This document shows positions 1-6,225 of a stretch of DNA of 7,348 bases, piece after piece. The number at the start of each line of letters is the position of its first letter. The first letter of the stretch is position 1. The notes under the pieces were generated by a model that saw only the letters and a program-made list of their open reading frames with translations, was not told the origin of the DNA and searched no databases. Made by a program: the position numbers and the translations under genes. This DNA is from Candidatus Helarchaeota archaeon (GTDB taxonomy: Archaea > Asgardarchaeota > Lokiarchaeia > Helarchaeales > HEL-GB-A), in assembly GCA_013375405.1 (NCBI GenBank), contig JABXJU010000213.1:1-7348 (forward strand). Direction: 5' to 3'.

Positions 1-69
1 AAAGAAAAACTACAGGAAATTTAAGCAGAACTAAAAAACTCAATAATAACTCTCAAAGTTCAGACTGGG

Positions 70-78
70 AAAAAAAAA
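70..78 (-). terminator. Oligo-T terminator after the small membrane protein gene
   Basis: A run of nine A on the plus strand is a T9 tract on the minus-strand transcript. It begins 11 bases past the stop codon at 90-92. There is no clear GC-rich stem before it, which fits archaeal oligo-T termination rather than a bacterial hairpin terminator. The remaining bases 1-69 show no supportable gene. Confidence 0.55.
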
Positions 79-89
79 CAGTTTTATTA

Positions 90-467
90 CTAGTCTTCCC
101 CGCTGACTACGATTACAAGCCCACCGACCGTCATAAGTATGGCCTCTATGGTTAACCCAATAGGTATAACAACACCCAAGTATCCAAAGAATGAATACTG
201 CGAGAGTCTAATATCAGGTAAAGCGGCACCTACAAGCCCTAGTATTATTGAGAGCACTCCAACAATTAAAGCGAGGAAACCAGGTCCTCTCTGCCCCTTA
301 CTTCCGAACACACCAGCTATAATTGCACAACCTGCAATACCAAGATTCATTACCCAAGTATAACCTAGACCACCTTGAAAATGGTCAATATTAATAAAGG
401 CTTGAATTAACACCAAGAATCCGCCTACCAACGCGAGGATTCCACCTATTATCTTTCCAGCACTCAT
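90..467 (-). CDS. Small four-helix integral membrane protein, function unknown
   Basis: This 125-residue protein is almost entirely hydrophobic and I do not recognise its family. Four membrane segments are visible at about residues 5-26, 36-54, 63-83 and 95-121. They are rich in Gly, Ala, Ile and Leu. The only basic loop, GSKGQRG (55-61) between helices 2 and 3, suggests that loop faces the cytoplasm, with both short termini also inside. There are no catalytic motifs, no cysteine pairs and no signal peptide. Glycine spacing within the helices suggests tight helix packing, as in small tetraspan proteins. The ATG start is supported by GAGGT seven bases upstream. A T9 tract follows the stop. The gene lies downstream of the aldolase on the same strand, but a 134-bp gap with its own TATA-like box suggests a separate transcript. 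It is confidently a real gene; the function is open. Confidence 0.8.
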   Translation of the reverse strand: MSAGKIIGGILALVGGFLVLIQAFINIDHFQGGLGYTWVMNLGIAGCAIIAGVFGSKGQRGPGFLALIVGVLSIILGLVGAALPDIRLSQYSFFGYLGVVIPIGLTIEAILMTVGGLVIVVSGED

Positions 468-474
468 CTTATTT

Positions 475-479
475 ACCTC
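475..479 (-). promoter_or_regulatory. Ribosome binding site (GAGGT) of the small membrane protein
   Basis: GAGGT on the minus strand lies seven bases before the ATG at 465-467 and matches the core of the archaeal GGAGGTGAT consensus. It fixes the start codon. Confidence 0.7.
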
Positions 480-515
480 ATAATTTTTCTTGGATTATTG
501 TTTCTTCTTGATGAA

Positions 516-522
516 TTTAAAT
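516..522 (-). promoter_or_regulatory. Possible TATA box of the small membrane protein gene
   Basis: ATTTAAA reads on the minus strand about 50 bases upstream of the ATG. A transcript starting about 26 bases further on would carry a leader of roughly 25 bases that includes the GAGGT site. Base composition here is AT-rich throughout, so the match is weak evidence. The rest of the 468-601 gap holds no gene and no T-run ending the aldolase transcript. Confidence 0.3.
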
Positions 523-601
523 GAATTGGTGATTTTTAGAATTCAAATAACTGATATAACCTAAATACTTCCATTTCTAAGTTACTAACTGAATAATATA
601 A

Positions 602-1216
602 TTACCATTCAGAAAAATGTTTCTCCTTAGACAAGTCTCGTTTTAGAGGTTTGCCTAAAAGTAATGTATAATACCTTAACATCGCAGATTGTTCAGCACC
701 AGTCACATTTTGGAGTGCATCAATTAGTGAATTTCCTTTTGCGAAAACACCATGTGTTCTCACAACCACGATAGGATAGTTTTTCAGAACTTTAGGTACT
801 TCCTTCGCAGCATCAGCAGGACCTGCTGGGTTCTCGACCTCAATGACAGGAATTTTTTTGTACAGATAGCACCCCTCTGCGTCTAGACAGGTTATCTCAT
901 CTTCCACTAACGATAAGATAACACAAAAAGGATTATGCGCGTGAATTACCGCCATAGCATCCGTCTGCAAATAAATCTGCCGATGAACCTCCGTTTCCGT
1001 GCTCGATAACATGATACCAGAGTCTTGCTGATTTAACTCTGTTTCAATAATATCTTCTGGTTCGAGGAAGCCCAACATCGCGCCCCGGCGCTTAATTAAA
1101 ATTTTTCCCCCGCTTCTAATGGAGATATTCCCTGAATGTGATGTATTATAACGGTGATCTGTTAAAACTTTTCCAACAATACGAAATTCCTTAAATGTCG
1201 CTTCGTCAATAACCAT
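602..1216 (-). CDS. Class II (zinc-dependent) aldolase, L-fuculose-1-phosphate aldolase-like
   Basis: This 204-residue protein belongs to the class II aldolase/adducin family. These enzymes use Zn2+ to cleave a ketose 1-phosphate to DHAP and an aldehyde, such as lactaldehyde from fuculose 1-phosphate. Visible motifs are SGNISIR (28-34, phosphate-binding region), SSTETEVH (71-78) with the likely catalytic acid Glu74, HAH with zinc ligands His92 and His94, and HGVFAKG with the third ligand His155. E. coli FucA uses Glu73, His92, His94 and His155, nearly the same spacing, and has a similar length. The usual ITPTG phosphate loop is replaced by IKRRGAMLG (41-49), a variant I recall from archaeal and anaerobe members. 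The ATG is preceded by GGAG ten bases upstream. The stop of the aldehyde oxidoreductase gene lies only 27 bases upstream, so the two are probably co-transcribed. The true substrate is not fixed by sequence; a 5-deoxy-pentulose 1-phosphate or a related salvage sugar is possible. Confidence 0.88.
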   Translation of the reverse strand: MVIDEATFKEFRIVGKVLTDHRYNTSHSGNISIRSGGKILIKRRGAMLGFLEPEDIIETELNQQDSGIMLSSTETEVHRQIYLQTDAMAVIHAHNPFCVILSLVEDEITCLDAEGCYLYKKIPVIEVENPAGPADAAKEVPKVLKNYPIVVVRTHGVFAKGNSLIDALQNVTGAEQSAMLRYYTLLLGKPLKRDLSKEKHFSEW

Positions 1217-1243
1217 TCACTTTCCGCTCCATTAATCTAACTT

Positions 1244-3034
1244 TCACTTCAATCTTATCAAGTTTAATTTAGTTAATAACTCCTCTTTGGGAATACCCTT
1301 TTCATTCCATTGACGAACATGATAATAATCCTCTAACAATCTATCAAGTGGAACGACCCGCCCTTTTGAAGGCCCCTCCCTTAAAGGTTCTTTTAAAAAT
1401 CTCTCTGGAAGAGTATCATCTTTTCTTAAAAATCCTTCTCGAATATTAAATAATCGCTCTAATGTGTAAATTCTTTCCCCAATCTCAATTAATTGCGAGA
1501 TTGTAATATCATCTCGTCCTGTTATAGCTTGGAGGAATCGGACTTGAAAATCAAATCCCAAGGCAAACCCAACAAATTTACATACAACTAATGAATCCTC
1601 AACAGCACTCTGGTTTTGTCTTAAAGCTAATTGATCAGACTTAGCTAATGAGAATCGGTCAATCAATTTGGGGACACCAAGCAGCTCCATTCCAATTAAA
1701 TAACCTGTTAAATGGCAAGCTCCCCTATTTGAAGTTGCGAAATTCAAAGCTTGCCCCATTGCCCCCCGAGGATCATAAGCTGGAAGTTCCATACCTTTTA
1801 TCTGCATCGCATATTGCGTGCCCTTATATTTCCTAGAAAATCTTAAAGAACCCTCTGCCAATTCTTCTCCAAGATCTTCTTTGTATGCAATTTTTTTGAT
1901 AAAATCACACAAGATCTGAGCTTTACCGAATTTTAAGGAGGAATCTTTCAATAAATTCCGTTGTTGTAGTTCCATTGCACAAGCAATAGTATTTCCTGTA
2001 GAAATGGTATCTAAACCATAGCTATTACAGAGATAATTGGCATGAGTGATTTCCTTTAAGTCAAAAATGCCACATTGGGGCCCTAACGCCCATAGCGATT
2101 CAAATTCTGGCCCCTTCCCCTTCATTTCCCCTGTATTAGTCAACCTCCCACAGCGGATTGGACAGGACACACATCCCTCATCATCTTCTAAGAAGTCCTC
2201 ACGAAGCTTTTCTCCGCTAACGGAATCTATTAGCCTGCTATAACCTTTTTGATTATTATTGATGGGTAACATCCCGAATGTGTTTATCACCTTCATCATC
2301 ACAGCAGTCCCAAAAAGGGGCAAGGCTTGTGAGGTAACCGGAAAAACCTTAATTTTATCAAAGGCGACAATATTCAACTGCTTTATATGATCGGCATCAC
2401 GCGCTGGAAATTTTTTCGTTCCATTTTTAACTACGATGGCTTTCAACTTCTTTGATCCCATCACTGCCCCAACTCCGCCTCTTCCGAAGGCACGATGGCC
2501 TTGATTCATAACAGATGCAATTCGGACTAGATTTTCCCCAGCTGGTCCTATGACTAATACTTGACACTTTCCCTCAATTTCTCTAACTTTCTCAACTGCT
2601 TTTTCTGTCGTCAAGCCCCAAAGATCCTTTCCATCCTTAATTTCTACATTTGGACCGTCAATCAGTAGATATCCCGGCTCTCCCTTCAATTTCCCCGTAA
2701 TATATAACGCATCAAAACCGCATCTTTTAAAAATCGTTCCCCAGAACCCCCCAGAATTAGAATGCATAATAGTATTCGTCAAAGGGGATTTTGTAACCAA
2801 AGAAAATCTCCCACTAGTGGGAACTACCGTGCTCGTAAGAGGTCCAATAGTAAATATCATGATATTCTCAGGAGCGAGAGGATCAGCCCCTTTTTTCAAA
2901 TTATCGCATAATATCCTAACACCTAATCCGCGACCGCCTAAATATTGGTTTAATATCTCATCTTCAAGTTCTTCAATCATTATTTCTTCTTTTGAGAGGT
3001 TGATTTTTAAAATTGAATTATTCATACTAAACAA
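1244..3034 (-). CDS. Tungsten-dependent aldehyde:ferredoxin oxidoreductase (AOR family)
   Basis: This 596-residue cytoplasmic enzyme should oxidise aldehydes to carboxylic acids and pass electrons to ferredoxin. The family carries tungsten on two pterins beside a [4Fe-4S] cluster. All expected landmarks are present in order: YLGGRGLG (31-38), SNSGGFWG (92-99), GRGGVGAVMGSKKLKAI (184-200), the cluster motif Cys288-x2-Cys291-x3-Cys295, GPEFES (308-313) with the probable active-site Glu312, NSYGLDTISTG (337-347), YDPRGAMG (420-427), RGACH (437-441) with a candidate catalytic His441, and DSLVVCKF (480-487) carrying the fourth cluster ligand, Cys485. Pyrococcus AOR uses Cys288, 291, 295 and 494, with Glu313 and His448, and has about 605 residues, so this gene is full length. 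The listed start is a TTG with AAGGA seven bases upstream. An in-frame ATG nine bases on (3023-3025) is the alternative and would give an N-terminus of MNNSILKINL. The aldolase gene follows in the same operon. No ferredoxin or pterin-synthesis gene is adjacent. Which aldehyde is used cannot be read from the sequence. Confidence 0.95.
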   Translation of the reverse strand: MFSMNNSILKINLSKEEIMIEELEDEILNQYLGGRGLGVRILCDNLKKGADPLAPENIMIFTIGPLTSTVVPTSGRFSLVTKSPLTNTIMHSNSGGFWGTIFKRCGFDALYITGKLKGEPGYLLIDGPNVEIKDGKDLWGLTTEKAVEKVREIEGKCQVLVIGPAGENLVRIASVMNQGHRAFGRGGVGAVMGSKKLKAIVVKNGTKKFPARDADHIKQLNIVAFDKIKVFPVTSQALPLFGTAVMMKVINTFGMLPINNNQKGYSRLIDSVSGEKLREDFLEDDEGCVSCPIRCGRLTNTGEMKGKGPEFESLWALGPQCGIFDLKEITHANYLCNSYGLDTISTGNTIACAMELQQRNLLKDSSLKFGKAQILCDFIKKIAYKEDLGEELAEGSLRFSRKYKGTQYAMQIKGMELPAYDPRGAMGQALNFATSNRGACHLTGYLIGMELLGVPKLIDRFSLAKSDQLALRQNQSAVEDSLVVCKFVGFALGFDFQVRFLQAITGRDDITISQLIEIGERIYTLERLFNIREGFLRKDDTLPERFLKEPLREGPSKGRVVPLDRLLEDYYHVRQWNEKGIPKEELLTKLNLIRLK

Positions 3035-3041
3035 AATTCAT

Positions 3042-3046
3042 TCCTT
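3042..3046 (-). promoter_or_regulatory. Ribosome binding site (AAGGA) that bears on the oxidoreductase start
   Basis: AAGGA on the minus strand is seven bases before TTG (3032-3034) but 16 bases before the in-frame ATG (3023-3025). The spacing favours TTG, while codon preference favours ATG. The two products differ by only three residues. Confidence 0.45.
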
Positions 3047-3086
3047 TTCCCATAGATTACTCTATCATTCCCTTAATTTTCAGATG

Positions 3087-3098
3087 TTAATTAATTTT
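3087..3098 (-). promoter_or_regulatory. Possible TATA element of the oxidoreductase/aldolase operon
   Basis: The minus strand reads AAAAATTAATTAA here, preceded by the purine-rich stretch AAAGG that could act as a BRE. It lies about 55-60 bases upstream of the start codon. A start site about 26 bases on would leave a leader of about 30 bases carrying AAGGA. The call rests on composition and spacing only. Confidence 0.3.
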
Positions 3099-3100
3099 TC

Positions 3101-3119
3101 CTTTAGATCTTTTCTAAAG
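3101..3119. promoter_or_regulatory. Perfect 7-bp inverted repeat in the divergent promoter region, candidate operator
   Basis: CTTTAGA and its exact reverse complement TCTAAAG are separated by five bases (TCTTT). The palindrome sits between the candidate TATA elements of the two divergent transcripts, where a dimeric helix-turn-helix regulator could control one or both. No regulator gene is present in the window. An AT-rich palindrome of this size can also arise by chance. Confidence 0.35.
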
Positions 3120-3127
3120 TTAAGTTC

Positions 3128-3134
3128 TTATAGA
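3128..3134 (+). promoter_or_regulatory. Possible TATA box of the plus-strand membrane protein gene
   Basis: TTATAGA is centred about 24 bases before the ATG at 3155. No Shine-Dalgarno sequence precedes that ATG, only a run of ten A. The distance fits a leaderless or nearly leaderless transcript, which is common in archaea. This is an inference from spacing. Confidence 0.35.
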
Positions 3135-3154
3135 GAAAATGCCAAAAAAAAAAT

Positions 3155-4282
3155 ATGCTCACTACAAAACGTCGATTCTTAATTTTATTCCTAGTAATCG
3201 CTGGTGGTGCTATTGCATTTTCTACCGTTATCCTTGCGAGAGTTTTAAATTTAGGAACAAATTTACAAGACCCGTTGTATTTCGACTCTGCAACCCACTC
3301 TAGATTTTCATACGACAATGGAACCCACGTCGCAAACTTAGATTGTGATTCTATCCCAATCAATTCAACTCGAGCTTTCTGTAGAATTACTTTTGATGGT
3401 CAACTTCTTGGGCAATTCAATGTTACTGATACTGGTTTTTATATCGATAATGTTACTGGAGCTATAACGCAAAATTACACTATCTTCTGGATACACATTG
3501 TTACAGGTGGAGCTAGCGAATTTAAAGAACACGTTGGGGATAATTATAGTGTCATTGACCCCGTCGGGATACTAGGTACTCCAGATACAGAATATATTCT
3601 GACGATTACTGAACAGCACGTCTATTGGGCCGAAGAACCTCCGTTGCATGGCGCACAGTTTTCATTAAAATTTGAAGTTCGGGATTTGACGAATACGAAA
3701 GTCGCGGAAGGTGAGATGGATTATACCTGCGGAATGCTATTCACACTGTATATTGGGGCTGGAGAATTAAGAACTTTGGAATTAATAGATACGAATTATG
3801 ATATTTCTCGAAATCGATTGACTGGTGTGTGGGTATCCATCATTGCTGCTATTGTCACCCCTGCCGTAGTTTTCTGTTACCTACATTTTCGTAAGAAAGA
3901 GCCGCTCGAAAAAACAATTGAAACAACCTTCCTAGTTGCTTCTGGAGGCGCTGTGCTACTCATAGATATTATGAATGACGTGTGGTTTTACGCAACCATT
4001 CCCTTGGGTTATCGCGGAAATCTCTTTCTGCACCTGCTCATGGTTGGCATTTTTGCGGTCTATACCCTCTGGAGGAAGGTTGGGTTAAAGTGGGTCATAC
4101 CAGCATTTCTCGAAGTTGCATTTCTGTTCGCGATGGTTAGCATCACCGATGATGCCTATGTCCCGCATCTAACCGCATTCATGGGTCTTACGATTACTTG
4201 GTTATGTCTATTATGGGCTGCGGGTTATGAACGCATCCCCGCCAAATCTAAGCTAGGAAAACTCTTTTCAGAATTTATCTAA
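3155..4282 (+). CDS. Six-helix membrane protein with a sequon-rich extracytoplasmic domain, unknown function
   Basis: This 375-residue protein is not one I recognise. A basic N-terminus (KRR, 5-7) leads into a first helix at about 8-30. Residues 31-223 form an extracytoplasmic domain that looks beta-rich. Five further helices lie at about 224-244, 258-280, 289-305, 311-330 and 336-356. Basic loops at 246-253 (RKKEPLEK), 307-312 and the tail (AKSKLGK) would all be cytoplasmic, giving a self-consistent topology with both ends inside. Six N-x-S/T sequons lie at Asn55, 70, 89, 99, 107 and 130. Cys64 and Cys76 could form a disulfide. There are no catalytic, ATPase or histidine-kinase motifs. A surface receptor, adhesin or transport accessory protein is conceivable but not shown. 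The gene is the only one on the plus strand. It diverges from the oxidoreductase operon and converges on the acyl-CoA ligase. The ATG lacks a Shine-Dalgarno site, so the start is moderately certain. Confidence 0.82.
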   Translation: MLTTKRRFLILFLVIAGGAIAFSTVILARVLNLGTNLQDPLYFDSATHSRFSYDNGTHVANLDCDSIPINSTRAFCRITFDGQLLGQFNVTDTGFYIDNVTGAITQNYTIFWIHIVTGGASEFKEHVGDNYSVIDPVGILGTPDTEYILTITEQHVYWAEEPPLHGAQFSLKFEVRDLTNTKVAEGEMDYTCGMLFTLYIGAGELRTLELIDTNYDISRNRLTGVWVSIIAAIVTPAVVFCYLHFRKKEPLEKTIETTFLVASGGAVLLIDIMNDVWFYATIPLGYRGNLFLHLLMVGIFAVYTLWRKVGLKWVIPAFLEVAFLFAMVSITDDAYVPHLTAFMGLTITWLCLLWAAGYERIPAKSKLGKLFSEFI

Positions 4283-4295
4283 TCCCTTCATTTCC

Positions 4296-4303
4296 TTTTT
4301 TTT
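4296..4303 (+). terminator. Oligo-T terminator after the plus-strand membrane protein
   Basis: A T8 tract begins 14 bases after the stop codon at 4280-4282 in a pyrimidine-rich context (CCTTTTTTTTACC). This is typical of archaeal intrinsic termination. Confidence 0.55.
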
Positions 4304-4325
4304 ACCTATACTATGAACGGTTTGT

Positions 4326-4356
4326 AAGTTCTCAATGATAGAATTAGCTAGAACTT
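4326..4356. repeat. 7-bp inverted repeat between convergent terminators
   Basis: AAGTTCT (4326-4332) and its exact reverse complement AGAACTT (4350-4356) flank a 17-base loop. The pair lies between the two convergent genes and beside the minus-strand T-tract. It could fold as a weak stem in either transcript. The long AT-rich loop makes a strong terminator hairpin unlikely. Confidence 0.3.
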
Positions 4357-4360
4357 TAAT

Positions 4361-4371
4361 AAAAAAAGAAA
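4361..4371 (-). terminator. Oligo-T terminator after the acyl-CoA ligase gene
   Basis: On the minus strand TTTCTTTTTTT follows directly after the TAA stop at 4372-4374. With the T8 tract at 4296-4303 it lets both convergent genes end within an 89-bp gap. Confidence 0.5.
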
Positions 4372-6087
4372 TTATAATTTTTGAGCTTCTTCTCGCAATT
4401 CGCGTTTCAGCACTTTCCCGACTAAGGTTAATGGGAGTTCTTCTCGAAATTCCCAGATTTTAGGATTTTCATATTTCGAGAGACTTTCCTTTGCATAGGC
4501 CTTAATGTTTTCCTTGACTTCTTCAGTGGCAGAAGTACCTTCCTCTAATTGAATAACAGCTTTAACAATTTCACTGCCAGGGCGATTCGGGTCTTTGAGC
4601 CCAATTATAGCAGCGATTTCAATGTCAGGGTGTTTTACAAGAATATCCTCAACGTGAACGCTATATACTTTGTACCCACTTACTATCAACATATCTTTTA
4701 TACGATCTACGATTTTGATGTAACCATTTTCATCCATTACTCCAACATCACCTGTATGAAGCCAGCCATCAATAATGGTTTTAGCATTTGCCTCGGGTTT
4801 TTTGTAATACCCACGTGTAACCTGAAGACCCTTGCAAATTATTTCACCCGGTTGGCCAATTTCTACTAATTCTCCTGAATCTATATCGACAAGACGGAGC
4901 TCAGTATCTGGAAATGGAAGTCCAACAGTACCTATTTTTTTCGTACCGAATCGTGGATTTGCACATAAAACTGGTGATGTTTCTGTCAATCCATACATCT
5001 CGAGGACTTTTTGTTCAGCCAGAAATGCTTCTTCAAAGGCTCGAATCGATTCGGCTGGGAACGGGGCAGCTCCACTTATATATACATCTATATGATCTAA
5101 GGTCTCTTTTAGAATCCTTTTATGTTTTGGATTGTCCTTGAGCATTAGATATAAAGTCGGTACATTTAAAATCAAAACAGGCTTTTTATCCATCCATTCA
5201 TCAATGAAATGGTCAGTATTGCGGGGGTCTACTATAATGATTTGTGGTGAAGAAGTATATAACGTTGCCATGCAGAAAATGAGACCAGCTAGATGGAACA
5301 TGGGAAAGGCACTCATAGCAGTGCCCTCTCCAGGCGCGATATCCAACCAAGCTATAATTTGCACCAGATTTGATATAATATTAGCATGAGTGAGTTCGGT
5401 TCCCTTAGGTCGCCCTGTTGTGCCACCAGTATACTGCAGAAGTGCAAGATCGTTCTTTACCTCTATTGATACTTCTTTTACATCCGGTTCAGTCAGCATT
5501 ACCTCTTTAAATTGGACCACATTCTTCCCAGGATGTGGCTTTACCTTTCCTTTGGGAATTTTTCCCAATAATTTCCCAAGAAATACAATAATTTTTGAGA
5601 ATCCCATATACTCTGAGACATTTGTAGTAATTATTGTTTCGAGTAGAGGCACTTTATACAAAACTCCTTCTTTCTTCAGGATTTTTTGGTAAATCGCGTC
5701 TAAAGTAACGAGGAACTTTGCTTCGCTATCGTTTATTTGATAAATGATTTCATCAGCACTCAATAGAGGCGAACAGCCAGAGGCAGCACCGCCTGCCAAT
5801 AAAGTCCCAAAATGGGCAATCATATATTGTGGGCAATTAGGTAAATTAATTGCAACACGATCACCTTTCTTCAACCCATTTTGCTGCAAGAACGTAGCAA
5901 ATCTATGAATATATTCTCGGAGTTCTTTAAAGGAAATTTCCCGCTTCATCATCCAACACACAGGCTGATCTGGAAATCTTAGCATCGACTCGTCAAAGAG
6001 TTTCCCCAAGGGTTTCTTGGGATATTCTAAACTAGGTTTAACGTGTTCATCATAGGATTTTATCCAAATTTTTTCATCATAAACCAT
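4372..6087 (-). CDS. AMP-forming long-chain fatty acyl-CoA ligase (FadD-like)
   Basis: This 571-residue member of the ANL superfamily activates a carboxylic acid with ATP to an acyl-adenylate and then forms the CoA thioester. Motifs are complete and in order: YTGGTTGRPKG (219-229, ATP phosphate loop), FPMFHLAG (261-268), MYGLTETSP (364-372, adenine/acyl region), GWLHTGD (441-447, with ribose-binding Asp447), DRIKDMLIVSGYKV (461-474, domain hinge) and LTLVGKVLKREL (553-564) with the adenylation lysine Lys558. Its length is normal for long-chain or medium-chain ligases. There is no signal peptide or membrane helix, so it should be cytoplasmic or peripherally bound. The ATG has a good GAGGGAGAT ribosome site close upstream and a TATA-like box at the expected distance, so the gene has its own promoter. 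Chain-length preference cannot be read by eye. In archaea the role could be fatty-acid degradation or re-activation of exogenous acids. Confidence 0.93.
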   Translation of the reverse strand: MVYDEKIWIKSYDEHVKPSLEYPKKPLGKLFDESMLRFPDQPVCWMMKREISFKELREYIHRFATFLQQNGLKKGDRVAINLPNCPQYMIAHFGTLLAGGAASGCSPLLSADEIIYQINDSEAKFLVTLDAIYQKILKKEGVLYKVPLLETIITTNVSEYMGFSKIIVFLGKLLGKIPKGKVKPHPGKNVVQFKEVMLTEPDVKEVSIEVKNDLALLQYTGGTTGRPKGTELTHANIISNLVQIIAWLDIAPGEGTAMSAFPMFHLAGLIFCMATLYTSSPQIIIVDPRNTDHFIDEWMDKKPVLILNVPTLYLMLKDNPKHKRILKETLDHIDVYISGAAPFPAESIRAFEEAFLAEQKVLEMYGLTETSPVLCANPRFGTKKIGTVGLPFPDTELRLVDIDSGELVEIGQPGEIICKGLQVTRGYYKKPEANAKTIIDGWLHTGDVGVMDENGYIKIVDRIKDMLIVSGYKVYSVHVEDILVKHPDIEIAAIIGLKDPNRPGSEIVKAVIQLEEGTSATEEVKENIKAYAKESLSKYENPKIWEFREELPLTLVGKVLKRELREEAQKL

Positions 6088-6091
6088 TTTT

Positions 6092-6100
6092 ATCTCCCTC
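6092..6100 (-). promoter_or_regulatory. Ribosome binding site of the acyl-CoA ligase
   Basis: GAGGGAGAT on the minus strand is close to the GGAGGTGAT consensus, and GGAG ends six bases before the ATG at 6085-6087. It supports this start. Confidence 0.65.
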
Positions 6101-6113
6101 TAATTCTAATTAT

Positions 6114-6136
6114 TATAGATACTAATTATATAGATA
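6114..6136 (-). promoter_or_regulatory. TATA-like box and short direct repeat upstream of the acyl-CoA ligase
   Basis: The minus strand reads CTATATAAT (6126-6134), centred about 43 bases before the ATG. This places a start site about 17 bases ahead of the ATG with the ribosome site inside the leader. On the plus strand TATAGATA occurs twice, at 6114-6121 and 6129-6136, a 15-bp period that may be chance in AT-rich DNA. Nothing else is evident in the 138-bp gap 6088-6225. Confidence 0.4.
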
Positions 6137-6225
6137 TTATTTTAATTACTTTAGGTATAATTTAATACTTTTTTAATCCTTTTTAGACAAGTATTTAGAA
6201 TTTAAAAACAATAAAACTGCTTTTT

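Noticed and set aside
1..24. Possible C-terminus of a plus-strand gene entering from the left (KEKLQEI then TAA)
   Set aside because: Seven residues cannot be judged and the other frames are equally plausible.
139..363. Plus-strand 74-residue frame
   Set aside because: It is fully antisense to the small membrane protein; Pro/Thr/Ile-rich composition and no ribosome site. A shadow frame.
480..485. V483 in place of Gly in the second pterin-binding motif (residues 480-485, DSLVVC) of the oxidoreductase as a possible defect
   Set aside because: These are protein residue numbers. I recall the same DSLVVCKF form in other family members and all cluster ligands are intact, so it is not a sign of inactivation.
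1648..2243. Two plus-strand frames (1648-1836 and 2046-2243)
   Set aside because: Both lie antisense within the oxidoreductase gene, whose minus-strand protein carries all family motifs.
2817..3363. Overlapping frames across the divergent promoter (plus 2817-3182 and minus 3103-3363)
   Set aside because: They overlap the strongly supported genes on the opposite strand, show no family motifs and have low-complexity Ser/Phe/Lys runs.
4549..5692. Five plus-strand frames of 75-106 residues
   Set aside because: All are antisense to the acyl-CoA ligase, which is complete with every motif in place.
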